From the NCBI GenBank assembly GCA_040235395.1, contig JBECKS010000130.1, forward strand, positions 1 through 64,000: 64,000 nt of DNA, read 5' to 3'. This stretch comes from JBECKS01 sp040235395 (lineage in GTDB: Bacteria > Pseudomonadota > Gammaproteobacteria > Pseudomonadales > JBECKS01). The notes under the pieces were generated by a model. It saw nothing but the letters and a program-made list of their open reading frames with translations. It was not told where the DNA came from and did not search any database. Positions 43,781 to 53,746 of the stretch are shown piece after piece. Numbering within the stretch: the stretch's first letter is position 1; each line of letters starts with the position of its first letter. The position numbers were made by a program, and so were the translations under genes.

Positions 43781-45918
43781 TTCTTCTCTTCCTGCTGTTC
43801 AATTTGTGATTCGTTAATCCCTTCCAAATCTGTTTTTTCAGCAGGAGCAGACTGCTCATCTAACTTTTCTTGTTCAATCTGTTTATTATCAGTCTCTATG
43901 TCAGAGTCAGAAACATCTGCATTTTTTCCCCAAACATCTTTAATATCTTCAGGTAGCAACCTGTCTTTAGAAATAGAAATCGCACCGCTACGTTTATCAA
44001 TCTCGAGCTGAAGCTCACGAACTCGTTGATACTTTCCTCTACTGATTTCGCCAGCTCTTTTAGCTTCTCTTAAAATTGTCGGTTTAAGAAATACCATCAG
44101 GTTTTTCTTTTCTCTTTCAACCTGACTACTTCTAAATAATGCGCCTATAAAAGGAATATCCCCCAACAGGGGAACCTTTGTTATTTTCTTATTGTCGTCT
44201 TCCTGAACAAGACCACCTAAAACGATATATTCCTTATCCTCTGCAAGAATGGTCGTTTTTATCGAGCGTTTTGTTGTGATTGTATTCGCACCCGCTTCAA
44301 CATCTCTAGCTGAAGTACTCAAGTCAGAAGACTGTTGGTCAATCTCAAGTCTGATTGAATTCCCTTCATGAATATGAGGAACGACCTTAAGTGTTAATCC
44401 AACATCCTTGCGTTCAGTTGTAGTAAATGGAGTTAGACTACTACCAGTTGCCGTTGTAGTACCTGTGGTGATCGGCACCTCTTGACCCACAATGATTTCA
44501 GCCTCTTCATTATCAAGTGTAACTATGCTTGGTGTTGATAAGATATTTGCATTGGAAGTTGTTGACACTGCTTGTAAAAAAGCACCGAATGAAAAGTCAC
44601 CCTTAGAATTAAACTTGCCTCCAGCTAAAGTAAGTCCGTCTGCTAAAGCCGGAGGTGCGGCTAAGGTGGAACCACCAGCAGAGAGCACGGATGCGCCAAC
44701 ACTATTTAAACTATTGCCAAAATCACTGAAGGAAACACCGCCCACGGGTGCGTTATTACCATTATCACCAAATCCCCACTGAACCCCAAGCGCACGACCA
44801 ACATCTCCTTTGACCTCAATAATTGCGGCTTCAATCAAGACTTGTGAACGCCTGACATCCAGTTGTCTAATAATATCCTGAAGTTCTTCCAGACTAGACG
44901 GGTCAGCCTTTACAACTAAAGCATTCAGTGTTTCGTCTGCTTGTATATAGGTTGGCGTTCTCGTTAATTGATTGGCATTTTTCGATGATTTTGACGTTGT
45001 AGGCGCCGCTTGCGCATTCTTGCTCACCAAACTTGTCAATATCTCGGCAACCTTGGCAGCTTCAGCATAACGCAAATAAATAACCTTGGTGCTACCATTT
45101 GTAGTCTCAGCCGGTGTATCCAGTTTCTCAACTAATTCTCTTACACGTGTTCTAGCAGATTTTTCACCTTTTAATATCAGGCGATTCGTTCTCTCATCCG
45201 CCACAACACGAACTCTTGTTGAGGATGCAGCAGCTGCCTTACCGCTCGCTTTCCCCGTTTCGACAGGCGTAAGGTTTTCCAAAAGCGCCACAATATCCGT
45301 CACCCATGCCTGTTTTAATTGAATGACTTCAATTTCCTCGCTCTCTGCACCATCTATCTTTTCAATAATTGAAAGAATTCTCTCGATATTTGCGCCATGG
45401 TCAGAAATGATAATTGAATTTGCTGAAGGAACAGCTGCAAGACTTCCATATTGGGCAACCATAGGTCTTAGTACTGGAATAAGTTCATTTGCAGGTGTGT
45501 TTTTTACAGGAACGACTCTGGTTACCATTTCTTCACCCTTCACCTCATGTCTTGAGTCGATACGTATAGTGTCTTTTGTTGCCGTGTTATTAGGGACAAT
45601 CTTGATCAACCCTTCCACAGAAGGCACTGCTGCAAAATTATGCACATGCAATACAGAAAGAAATAATTCATAAACCTCATCCTGCGATAATGATGAATGA
45701 GAAATCACCGTTACCTTTCCCTTTACCCTAGGGTCAATAACAAAACTCTTTTCAGTTATATCGGCAACCTGAGTAATAAACGCTCTGATTTCAGCGTCTT
45801 TCAGATTTATTTTCCATGTCTGCTCATCTTCCGCATGCAGTGCAGTGATATTTAGCAGAAGCAAAAGTAATGTAAGCTGCAGTAATATTTTTTTCACATC
45901 TATAACCAGATTTTTCAT
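43777..45918 (-). CDS. gspD: Type II secretion system secretin GspD
   Basis: GspD forms the outer-membrane pore of the type II secretion system. The 713-residue protein has a signal peptide, domain N0 (about 33-105, WKINLKDAEIRAFITQVADI), three KH-like N1-N3 domains (about 125-385), and the secretin core (about 420-635) with VPLLGDIPFIGALFRS and the S-domain-like end. The tail (about 660-713) is very acidic and Gln-rich. It follows gspC by three bases. The remaining gsp genes (E to M) are not in the window. Confidence 0.94.
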   Translation of the reverse strand: MKNLVIDVKKILLQLTLLLLLLNITALHAEDEQTWKINLKDAEIRAFITQVADITEKSFVIDPRVKGKVTVISHSSLSQDEVYELFLSVLHVHNFAAVPSVEGLIKIVPNNTATKDTIRIDSRHEVKGEEMVTRVVPVKNTPANELIPVLRPMVAQYGSLAAVPSANSIIISDHGANIERILSIIEKIDGAESEEIEVIQLKQAWVTDIVALLENLTPVETGKASGKAAAASSTRVRVVADERTNRLILKGEKSARTRVRELVEKLDTPAETTNGSTKVIYLRYAEAAKVAEILTSLVSKNAQAAPTTSKSSKNANQLTRTPTYIQADETLNALVVKADPSSLEELQDIIRQLDVRRSQVLIEAAIIEVKGDVGRALGVQWGFGDNGNNAPVGGVSFSDFGNSLNSVGASVLSAGGSTLAAPPALADGLTLAGGKFNSKGDFSFGAFLQAVSTTSNANILSTPSIVTLDNEEAEIIVGQEVPITTGTTTATGSSLTPFTTTERKDVGLTLKVVPHIHEGNSIRLEIDQQSSDLSTSARDVEAGANTITTKRSIKTTILAEDKEYIVLGGLVQEDDNKKITKVPLLGDIPFIGALFRSSQVEREKKNLMVFLKPTILREAKRAGEISRGKYQRVRELQLEIDKRSGAISISKDRLLPEDIKDVWGKNADVSDSDIETDNKQIEQEKLDEQSAPAEKTDLEGINESQIEQQEEKN

Positions 45919-45921
45919 TGC

Positions 45922-46875
45922 TTATCTACAAAAAGGATAGGTTACCACAAAGGTATTCTCTCCTCTTTGCACCTCTATTCTTGCCAGACAACTTTTAATG
46001 ACCGAATCAATAGCAGCACGATCAGTTTTTAATGTCGATGCAGGATAATTGTTCACCGTTTTTATGACATCGCCTGGCTCAAGACCGACTCGATTCATCC
46101 ACGTTTGTTGACTATTTCCCACTTCAACTCCATCACCTTTATCTTTTAATCCGGCTGTCTGCGCTGCACGCTGAATATTTTGTTCGAGCTGGGAACCATA
46201 TCCATCAAGTACTCTGTCAAATGATTCAAAATCGCCCTTATAAACATCATTTAAGGCAGAGCCTAATTCCCGAATCATATTATCTTTATTATTCCGATTT
46301 GTGCGATAACTTCTCAGCACATCAGCCTGATCACTTGTGTTCACAGGCTCTGCCATTGGTGTTATCAAACCAGCCCCACTTGATGGTCTAAAGTCTTCAC
46401 TGAAACGCAAAGTTTCCATGTTGCCATTCTGCTTTATAACCACCCTATCCTCAAAAACAGCAGCAAGTATTGCTTTGCCCGCAATTGAATCACCTATCCA
46501 ATAAATTTCTCCCTCTCCATTTTTGGACTCAGAGATAATTGCACTTGAGCTCGACTCTTTCCTGCCAACCGAGACACCTTGCAGTTCAAGTGACAACTTA
46601 GTTTCAGGGGCATCCACATTAACCTCTTCAACTATTTCGGGAATACTACCCACTTCACCAAAGATATTCTGAGCCAGCAGACTCTGTATGCTAGGTAAAC
46701 TTGACTGGGATTGTTTTTGATTTGCGGCAGGCGCTTGAATTGATTGAGTGACAGGAACGCCAGACATTAAATTCAAAGTAACATTCCCGCTTTGATAAGC
46801 AATCAATATCACCAGAATCAAAACAGCAAGGTTCAGACTTTTTTCTAATGTAAGCTTTTCAAGAAGAGCACTCAT
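45922..46875 (-). CDS. gspC: Type II secretion system protein GspC
   Basis: GspC is the inner-membrane clamp that links the assembly platform to GspD and helps choose substrates. A membrane helix lies near residues 15-35, the homology-region domain (FGEVGSIPEI... then SLELQGVSVG) at about 70-150, and a C-terminal PDZ-like domain (WMNRVGLEPGDVIKTVNNYP) near 255-317. The ATG at 46875 is preferred, as AGGTGG lies at a good distance; a GTG six bases earlier also overlaps the gspN stop. The gene is tightly coupled to gspN and gspD. Confidence 0.9.
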   Translation of the reverse strand: MSALLEKLTLEKSLNLAVLILVILIAYQSGNVTLNLMSGVPVTQSIQAPAANQKQSQSSLPSIQSLLAQNIFGEVGSIPEIVEEVNVDAPETKLSLELQGVSVGRKESSSSAIISESKNGEGEIYWIGDSIAGKAILAAVFEDRVVIKQNGNMETLRFSEDFRPSSGAGLITPMAEPVNTSDQADVLRSYRTNRNNKDNMIRELGSALNDVYKGDFESFDRVLDGYGSQLEQNIQRAAQTAGLKDKGDGVEVGNSQQTWMNRVGLEPGDVIKTVNNYPASTLKTDRAAIDSVIKSCLARIEVQRGENTFVVTYPFCR

Positions 46876-46877
46876 CT

Positions 46878-47639
46878 TCACATACCACCTGGTAAGAAAA
46901 ATACCTGCCTCTTGATTTCAAACACAATCCCATCTGGATCCCCTCTCAACAACTGAGTAGGAACAGTTACGAACTCAGATACCCTTTCCCTAATTTTTAG
47001 ATGCGCCTGACCATTATTATTCAGATCAATATCTAAAATACCCTGCCCCTTATTCTTTTCGATAACGGAAAGCGTAACGCCCTGATCATATTCATGAAGC
47101 TTACCTTCCATCTGAGGAAACATAGCCTGACCACCTGAAAGCGCATTTGATCTTACCAAACCGCCCTCCCACGTAATCAGCCCCTGCACTTCTGTAAACT
47201 GGCCACCTGAACGCACCAAGGTAATATTCTGCAAATAAACATCCGTTGCTATTTCTGCACTGACCCCTTGCGCCTTTAACACTGGATTCAAGTCCTTAGC
47301 CTTCGCCAAGCCACTCAAAGATTCGATTGCTAAAGATCCCGGCCCTATATCAAATCTTGCTTTAGCATCGAGAACAGACGATTTCAAACGAATATCTGCA
47401 TCCAGGCTTACTAATAACAAACTCAATGGATGCAGATCCCAGTCAACAGTTAAGGGGTATCCATTGCTAAAAGCCAACATACGACCTTGCCAGACCGTAC
47501 CTGTTAGCGATTGAACCTGAAATCCACCGCTCTCAAACCGCTTAACAGCTGTCATTGCCAAGGAAGCAGGCAAGGCACTAAGCACCGTGAAGGAATACAC
47601 CACGAATGCAATCAGAAGATAACTCTTGAGTCTAAGCAT
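46878..47639 (-). CDS. gspN: Type II secretion system protein GspN
   Basis: GspN is an accessory inner-membrane protein of some type II systems. The 253-residue protein has one N-terminal membrane helix (about 7-28) and a periplasmic beta-rich part with LTGTVWQGRMLAFSNGYPLTVDWDLHPLSLL, the family's characteristic region, related to the LptC/AsmA-like beta folds. It comes before gspC here, whereas in many operons gspN is at the end or absent. The gene pair gspN-gspC shares four bases. Confidence 0.82.
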   Translation of the reverse strand: MLRLKSYLLIAFVVYSFTVLSALPASLAMTAVKRFESGGFQVQSLTGTVWQGRMLAFSNGYPLTVDWDLHPLSLLLVSLDADIRLKSSVLDAKARFDIGPGSLAIESLSGLAKAKDLNPVLKAQGVSAEIATDVYLQNITLVRSGGQFTEVQGLITWEGGLVRSNALSGGQAMFPQMEGKLHEYDQGVTLSVIEKNKGQGILDIDLNNNGQAHLKIRERVSEFVTVPTQLLRGDPDGIVFEIKRQVFFLPGGM

Positions 47640-47711
47640 GTGTGAAATTGCTTCTCATGTTGTTCCTGTATGCCTGAATCATAGGAAAACAATGTGCAAA
47701 ATTTATGAATT

Positions 47712-47736
47712 GGGGTGAGATGGCGATAAACACCCC
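47712..47736 (-). terminator. Hairpin between ssb and gspN
   Basis: GGGGTG (47712-47717) and CACCCC (47731-47736) pair with a 13-base loop about 30 bases after the ssb stop. On the minus strand the following bases are AT-rich but not a T-run. It may be a weak ssb terminator. Confidence 0.35.
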
Positions 47737-47764
47737 ATATTCAGCGGTCTACGGCAGGAAATTC

Positions 47765-48205
47765 TTAGAATGGAATATCATCACTCTCATCAAAGTTATT
47801 AGGAACTTCATTTACTGGTGGCTCTTGATGAGATCTGTTGGATGAAGATGTGCTTTCAGAGTAGTCACCACCTTTCGAATCTAGCATCTGCATTTCATTG
47901 GCAATAATGTCAGTGGTATATCGATCATTACCATCCTTATCCTGCCATTTGTTTGTCTTTAATGAGCCTTCAACGTAGACCTTTGAGCCCTTTTTTAAAT
48001 ACTGGGCAGCAATTTCACCAAGGCGGTTAAAGAACACGACCCGATGCCACTCTGTTTGCTCCTGTTGAACACCATTTTTATCTTTCCATGATCGGCTTGT
48101 AGCAAGTGAAACATTAGTAACTGCTCCGCCGCTCGGCAAATAGCGAGTTTCAGGGTCGTTTCCCAGATTGCCTATCAATATAACTTTATTCACACCTCTA
48201 GCCAT
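47765..48205 (-). CDS. ssb: Single-stranded DNA-binding protein
   Basis: SSB coats single-stranded DNA and recruits repair and replication enzymes. The 146-residue protein has the OB-fold start MARGVNKVILIGNLGNDPETR, a disordered Ser/Asn-rich linker (about 115-137) and the acidic partner-binding tip DESDDIPF. It lies next to an MFS transporter gene and divergent uvrA, the same trio as in pseudomonads. Confidence 0.96.
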   Translation of the reverse strand: MARGVNKVILIGNLGNDPETRYLPSGGAVTNVSLATSRSWKDKNGVQQEQTEWHRVVFFNRLGEIAAQYLKKGSKVYVEGSLKTNKWQDKDGNDRYTTDIIANEMQMLDSKGGDYSESTSSSNRSHQEPPVNEVPNNFDESDDIPF

Positions 48206-48326
48206 GTCCTACTCCAACTTTCATTTTCTATAATTTCGATTTACGAATGGTTAATCCCCAGCAAGGTTTAGCATAAGCTAGTCTTGTTCAATAATCTATC
48301 AAGGTGCTTGAAACCATTTGACTGTT

Positions 48327-49505
48327 TCAAGTATCTCCTGAAGAACGTGACTGCATTAGCACAAATAGAAAGAGCATGGCTAATACGCTGACCGCACCCA
48401 GAACAAAGCTAAGATTCATGGTGAAAAACTGACTGCATATGCCAGACAGCCATGCACCAAAAAATGCACCCATAAACTGGAAAGTAGAGAATACCCCCAT
48501 AGAACCAGCTCTACCTTCAGCGTCAACTTCTATACTAAGCATGGCTGGCAATAAAGCTTCCATCAAATTGAAACTGCAGAAAAAGATACAAAGTAAGGCG
48601 ATAAAAAAGTAGTAATTGCCAGACATGAATGCCAACAACAATAAACTAATGGACATCATTGCCGCACTGACTTTGTAAATGCTTGCCAATCTGGAGATAT
48701 CAGTACTTGGTCTGGCAAAGGGTCCCATTAAAATCAACGCAATAAAGAAAACCAAAAGATAAACACGACCATGCAGGCTTCTATCAATAGCATATTGCTC
48801 CTCAAGAATCATAGGAATCACCACAAATGATGATGTCATCGACAGATGAAGCACAAAAACACCTAAAGCATAGGGATAAACCTTTGTATTTCGGAATATG
48901 TTTGAAACATGACTCCGAAATCCATCATTTATTTTGCTCGATTGCCTAGCGACGTTATCAGAAACGCCAAACAGGCATACAAGAATTGCAACAAAAGCTA
49001 AACAGCTAGAAACAGCAAATACAGCCTGTAAACCACCATTTGCAGCTACGATGGGGCCAACAATCAACGCAAGAACAAAGGAAGCTCCAATGGCAATCCC
49101 AACTATCGCCATTACCCATGTTCTGCTGCTCTCACCGCTATGGTCGGCAAGCAATGCCATGCTCGTTCCAGCTATAGCCCCAGAACCTTGAAGGAAACGA
49201 CTTAAAATCAACATCCAGATATTATCCGAAACCATCGCTAACAGAGAGCCTGCCAAAAATAGCGATAAGCCGAATAACATCACGCGTTTCCGACCAAAAA
49301 CATCAGAACATAAGGCGAAAGGAATTTGCAAAAATGCCTGACTCAATCCATAAATACCTAGTGCAAGACCAATCAAAGACAAACTTGCACCCTCTATGGT
49401 GTTGCCATACAGACTCAGGATTGGCAGGACCATAAACAGACCCATCATCCTGCAAAAGAAAATAAAAGCCACCGAAGCAGCAACCCTAAGCTCTGTATTC
49501 TTCAT
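48327..49505 (-). CDS. Major facilitator superfamily transporter
   Basis: A 392-residue inner-membrane protein with about 12 hydrophobic helices. The loop motif between helices 2 and 3, DVFGRKRVMLFG, is the MFS motif A (G-x-x-x-D-R-K/R-G-R-K/R-like); SRFLQGSGAIAGTSMALLAD matches the motif B/C region of drug-efflux type members. Substrate unknown. It stands between ssb and uvrA; in pseudomonads an MFS gene sits in the same place. Confidence 0.85.
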   Translation of the reverse strand: MKNTELRVAASVAFIFFCRMMGLFMVLPILSLYGNTIEGASLSLIGLALGIYGLSQAFLQIPFALCSDVFGRKRVMLFGLSLFLAGSLLAMVSDNIWMLILSRFLQGSGAIAGTSMALLADHSGESSRTWVMAIVGIAIGASFVLALIVGPIVAANGGLQAVFAVSSCLAFVAILVCLFGVSDNVARQSSKINDGFRSHVSNIFRNTKVYPYALGVFVLHLSMTSSFVVIPMILEEQYAIDRSLHGRVYLLVFFIALILMGPFARPSTDISRLASIYKVSAAMMSISLLLLAFMSGNYYFFIALLCIFFCSFNLMEALLPAMLSIEVDAEGRAGSMGVFSTFQFMGAFFGAWLSGICSQFFTMNLSFVLGAVSVLAMLFLFVLMQSRSSGDT

Positions 49506-49653
49506 GGTGTTAACCGAAACCTATGATGTGAAAAAGCTGCGAAGTGTAACAAAAGCACTTTAGAGTCCCAACAAAAGAATCCCATCAGTGGCAACGCCAG
49601 TAGATAGCTCATATACTGTTTCGCCATTTTATTTTCTGTTCCCAAAGGCTTGC

Positions 49654-52479
49654 ATGAAATATATTTCTGTTCGAGGCGCTCGCACCCATAACCTGAAGAA
49701 TGTGGATCTTGATTTACCCAGAGACCAGTTCATTGTTATCACTGGACTATCGGGGTCAGGAAAGTCCTCACTCGCTTTCGATACGCTTTACGCAGAAGGT
49801 CAGCGTCGTTATGTTGAATCGCTTTCAACCTATGCTCGACAGTTTTTATCCCTGATGGAAAAACCAGATGTAGACCATATTGAAGGTCTATCACCAGCAA
49901 TTTCCATTGAGCAAAAATCTACATCTCATAACCCACGCTCAACGGTGGGCACCATCACAGAAATTTACGATTATCTAAGACTGCTTTTTGCTCGTGCAGG
50001 CCAGCCATATTGCCCTGATCACAACATTCTACTTGAGGCGCAGACCGTCAGTCAGATTGTTGACCAGATTCTGGAATTAGAAGATGACCAGAAAGTCGTG
50101 CTGCTTGCACCAATTATTCAGAATAAAAAGGGCGAACATCTTCATGTGTTTAACGAACTACGAAGTAAAGGATTTGTAAGGGTTCGTGTTAACAACTTTA
50201 TTTATGAGCTTGATGACTTACCCAAACTGGACAAAAACAAAAAACACACGATTGATGTTGTTGTTGACCGCTTTAAAACCAGAAACGATATTAGCATTCG
50301 TTTAGCAGAATCCATCGAAACTGCGATTGAATTAACAGGGGGAATAGTCTCCCTATCTTTCATGGATGACAAAAAGAAAGCTGACTTGAGCTTCTCAACC
50401 CGATTTGCGTGTCCTCAGTGTGGTCACAGTCTAACAGAGCTTGAACCGAGGCTTTTCTCATTTAACAACCCAGCGGGTGCTTGCGAAAGCTGTGATGGTT
50501 TGGGCGTCACTCAGTTTTTTGATAAAAACAAAATCATCGTTTCTGATGAACTAAGCCTGGCAGAGGGAGCAGTCAGAGGTTGGGATAGAAGAAATGTGTA
50601 TTACTTCCATATGCTTAACTCTTTAGCGAAACACTACAAATTCAGCATCGACACCCCCTTTAATAAACTTTCGAAGAAACATCAGGATGTTATTCTTTTC
50701 GGGAGCAAACAGGAAAAAATCTCTTTTAGCTACACTAATGATAAAGGCGACATCTATGAGCGCACCCATAGTTTTGAAGGTGTGTTACCAAATCTTGAAA
50801 GGCGCTTTAAAGAAACAGAATCAGTGGCAGTAAGAGAAGAGCTTGCAAAATATCTCAACATTGCGACCTGTCCTTCGTGTGAGGGTAGCCGTTTAAAAAG
50901 TGAAGCAAGAAGCGTTTTTATCGACAATAAAAACCTCCCAAACATTACAAAAATGGCAATCGGAGATTGCTGCACTTACATGAAAGAACTTCATCTAGAA
51001 GGACAAAGAGGGCAAATAGCAGAAAAAATTCTTAAAGAAATCAGGGACAGGCTCGACTTTCTTGTTAATGTTGGGCTGGATTATCTCAGCCTGGATAGAA
51101 CAGCTGATACGCTTTCTGGTGGCGAAGCTCAACGTATAAGGCTGGCTAGTCAGATAGGCGCAGGTCTTGTTGGAGTTATGTATATACTCGATGAACCCTC
51201 CATTGGACTCCACCAACGTGATAATAAACGATTACTCGATACCCTGTTAAAACTAAAAAATCTTGGTAACACCGTGATTGTTGTCGAACACGACGAAGAA
51301 GCAATTGAAGCTGCTGATTTTATTGTCGATATCGGACCTGGAGCCGGCGTGCATGGCGGGCAAGTAGTAGCTCAAGGCTCTCTTCAACAAATAAAGAAAA
51401 ACAAACAGTCTCTAACAGCTCAATATTTATCTGGAAAGAAAAAAATTGAAGTCCCGAAAAAAAGACACACATACGATGAGAAAAAGGTTTTATCAATTCA
51501 AGACGCAAACGGAAATAATCTCAAGAATATCAATGCAGAAATTCCCTTGGGTCTTTTAACTTGTGTAACCGGTGTTTCAGGTTCCGGAAAATCCACACTC
51601 ATTAACGGAACTCTCTTTCCCGTTGCGTCAAAAACGCTTAACAAAGCACAAAGTAATAGTGCTCAGTCACATAAGACTATTTCAGGTTTTGAAAATCTGG
51701 ACAAGGTTGTCGATATAGACCAGAGCCCTATTGGTCGCACCCCGAGGTCAAATCCAGCTACTTATACTGGTTTATTCACGGGCATTCGTGACCTTTACGC
51801 ATCAACACAAGAGGCAAGATCAAGAGGATATAAGGCTGGCAGATTCAGCTTCAATGTAAAAGGTGGTCGTTGTGAAGCTTGTGAGGGCGATGGTGTAACC
51901 AAGGTAGAAATGCATTTTTTAGCTGATATCTACGTTACTTGCGAAGTCTGTCATGGAAAACGCTATAACAGGGAAACGCTTGAAATTCGATATAAAGGAA
52001 AGAATATTCACGAAACACTAGATATGACCGTCGAAGAAGCGCGTGAATTCTTTGATGCCATTCCAGCTTTGGCCAAGAAGCTTCAGACCCTGCTTGATGT
52101 TGGCCTGTCCTATATCAAGTTAGGGCAAAGCGCTATCACCTTGTCAGGTGGTGAAGCACAACGCGTTAAACTTTCCAGAGAGCTTAGCAAACGCGACACA
52201 GGTCAAACTCTCTATATTCTGGATGAACCAACCACCGGATTACATTTCAGTGATATCGATCAACTATTAAAAGTGCTTCATCATTTGAGAGATGAAGGTA
52301 ATACAGTAGTCGTTATTGAGCATAATCTCGATGTCATAAAAACTGCTGACTGGATTATTGACCTTGGACCTGAAGGCGGTAGCGGTGGTGGTGAAATCAT
52401 TGCAACAGGAACGCCGGAAGACATTGCTAAAAACAAGCGTTCTCACACAGGTAAATTCCTCAAGAAATTACTTGTTTAA
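49654..52479 (+). CDS. uvrA: Excinuclease ABC subunit A
   Basis: UvrA recognises bulky DNA lesions for nucleotide excision repair. The ATG at 49654 (AAAGG seven bases before) gives 941 residues, equal to typical UvrA. Two ABC modules are present: Walker A GLSGSGKSS (31-39) and GVSGSGKST; signatures LSGGEAQRIRLASQIG and LSGGEAQRVKLSREL. Zinc sites are CPQCGH...CESC, CPSC...  and CEACEGDGVTKVEM...CEVCHG. A SOS box before it was looked for and not found. Confidence 0.96.
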   Translation: MKYISVRGARTHNLKNVDLDLPRDQFIVITGLSGSGKSSLAFDTLYAEGQRRYVESLSTYARQFLSLMEKPDVDHIEGLSPAISIEQKSTSHNPRSTVGTITEIYDYLRLLFARAGQPYCPDHNILLEAQTVSQIVDQILELEDDQKVVLLAPIIQNKKGEHLHVFNELRSKGFVRVRVNNFIYELDDLPKLDKNKKHTIDVVVDRFKTRNDISIRLAESIETAIELTGGIVSLSFMDDKKKADLSFSTRFACPQCGHSLTELEPRLFSFNNPAGACESCDGLGVTQFFDKNKIIVSDELSLAEGAVRGWDRRNVYYFHMLNSLAKHYKFSIDTPFNKLSKKHQDVILFGSKQEKISFSYTNDKGDIYERTHSFEGVLPNLERRFKETESVAVREELAKYLNIATCPSCEGSRLKSEARSVFIDNKNLPNITKMAIGDCCTYMKELHLEGQRGQIAEKILKEIRDRLDFLVNVGLDYLSLDRTADTLSGGEAQRIRLASQIGAGLVGVMYILDEPSIGLHQRDNKRLLDTLLKLKNLGNTVIVVEHDEEAIEAADFIVDIGPGAGVHGGQVVAQGSLQQIKKNKQSLTAQYLSGKKKIEVPKKRHTYDEKKVLSIQDANGNNLKNINAEIPLGLLTCVTGVSGSGKSTLINGTLFPVASKTLNKAQSNSAQSHKTISGFENLDKVVDIDQSPIGRTPRSNPATYTGLFTGIRDLYASTQEARSRGYKAGRFSFNVKGGRCEACEGDGVTKVEMHFLADIYVTCEVCHGKRYNRETLEIRYKGKNIHETLDMTVEEAREFFDAIPALAKKLQTLLDVGLSYIKLGQSAITLSGGEAQRVKLSRELSKRDTGQTLYILDEPTTGLHFSDIDQLLKVLHHLRDEGNTVVVIEHNLDVIKTADWIIDLGPEGGSGGGEIIATGTPEDIAKNKRSHTGKFLKKLLV

Positions 52480-52483
52480 AATC

Positions 52484-53671
52484 TCAATTACCATACTGCC
52501 TATTAACAGCTTGCAAAGCTTTTTCCTTTGTATCTGCGTCAACAAGTTCATCTGCGAGAGATGATACACAAAGCTCAACATTAGACTTATTGGCTCCATA
52601 GCCCATCAATCCAATTCTCCACAATTTCCCTGCAGCTGCCCCAAGACCTGCTCCAATTTCAAGATTATGCTTGTTTAGGAGGTTTGTTCTTACAGCCGCG
52701 TCATCGGCGCCAACTGGAATGTTAACCGCATTCAACTGTGGAAGCCTGATACTTTCTTCAACTGCAAAGGAAATACCTAAGCTTTCTAATCCTGCACGTA
52801 ATGCAAGATGATGTTTTTGATGCCTGTCCCAAGCATTCTGAAGCCCTTCTTCTTGCAACATGACTAAAGCCTCATGCAAACCATATAAAGCATTAATCGG
52901 TGCCGTATGATGGTAAGCACGTTTTACACCACTTCCCCAATACCCCATGACAAGATTTAAATCGAGAAACCAACTTTGGACTGGTTTTTTTCTTGACTGA
53001 ATCTTTTCCACTGCTGCGGCACTAAAACTAACAGGCGAAATTCCAGGCGCACAACTCAAACACTTCTGAGTACCTGAATAAATTGCATCAATACCCCAAC
53101 CATCAACGTCAAGCTCAATACCGCCTAAAGAGGTCACTGCATCAACAATGGAAAGACAATCATATTTTTTTGCCAATTCACAAATCGCTTTAGCATCAGA
53201 ACGCGCACCCGTTGAAGTTTCTGCATGTACAAAAGCAAGCAATTTAATGTCAGGATTCGCTTTCAGAGCTTCTTCTACTTTATTTAAATCAACAGCCTGA
53301 CCCCATATATCTTCTACACAGACCAACTCGCCTCCCATGCGAATGACGTTTTCCTTCATCCTTCCACCGAAAACACCATTAATACAAACCAGAACTTTCT
53401 CACCTGGTTCAAGCAAATTGGCAAAACATGTTTCCATACCAGCAGAACCTGGTGCAGATACTGGAATGGTAAGTTCATTTCTAGTCTGAAATGCAAACTG
53501 AAGTAATATCTTGATTTCATCCATCATTTGCACAAACAAGGGATCAAGATGACCAATAGTAGGTTGGCCCATAGCATCAGAAACACGCTGAGATACATCT
53601 GAAGGACCAGGCCCCATCAGGGTTCTACGTGGAGGATGAAATGATGTAATCTTTGGAAACTCTCCAGACAT
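52484..53671 (-). CDS. Class V aminotransferase (alanine/serine-glyoxylate type)
   Basis: A 395-residue PLP enzyme. The ATG at 53671 has GGAG six bases ahead. The start FHPPRRTLMGPGPSDV is the hallmark of the alanine-glyoxylate / serine-glyoxylate aminotransferase group. D177 (SIVDAVTSLGG) and the PLP lysine K203 (YSGTQKCLSCAPG) are visible, as is the AYHHTAPINALYGLHEAL block. Known members act on glyoxylate with serine or alanine, or on ureidoglycine in purine breakdown, and the exact substrate cannot be read from the sequence. It is convergent with uvrA and lies after the alpha operon terminator. Confidence 0.88.
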   Translation of the reverse strand: MSGEFPKITSFHPPRRTLMGPGPSDVSQRVSDAMGQPTIGHLDPLFVQMMDEIKILLQFAFQTRNELTIPVSAPGSAGMETCFANLLEPGEKVLVCINGVFGGRMKENVIRMGGELVCVEDIWGQAVDLNKVEEALKANPDIKLLAFVHAETSTGARSDAKAICELAKKYDCLSIVDAVTSLGGIELDVDGWGIDAIYSGTQKCLSCAPGISPVSFSAAAVEKIQSRKKPVQSWFLDLNLVMGYWGSGVKRAYHHTAPINALYGLHEALVMLQEEGLQNAWDRHQKHHLALRAGLESLGISFAVEESIRLPQLNAVNIPVGADDAAVRTNLLNKHNLEIGAGLGAAAGKLWRIGLMGYGANKSNVELCVSSLADELVDADTKEKALQAVNRQYGN

Positions 53672-53702
53672 TTTTATCTCCATTCAAATAATTGTCAGAC
53701 AA

Positions 53703-53732
53703 AAAAAAGGCCGGTCAAATCCGGCCTTTTTT
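53703..53732. terminator. Rho-independent terminator after rplQ
   Basis: GGCCGG pairs with CCGGCC around TCAAAT; six A precede and six T follow (AAAAAA/TTTTTT). It closes the long ribosomal run on the minus strand and can also insulate the aminotransferase gene. Confidence 0.9.
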
Positions 53733-53746
53733 CTAAAAATTAAAAC

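Noticed and set aside
49506..49653. Possible SOS (LexA) box before uvrA
   Set aside because: One ACTGT half-site occurs near 49616, but no matching ACAGT half is at the right distance.
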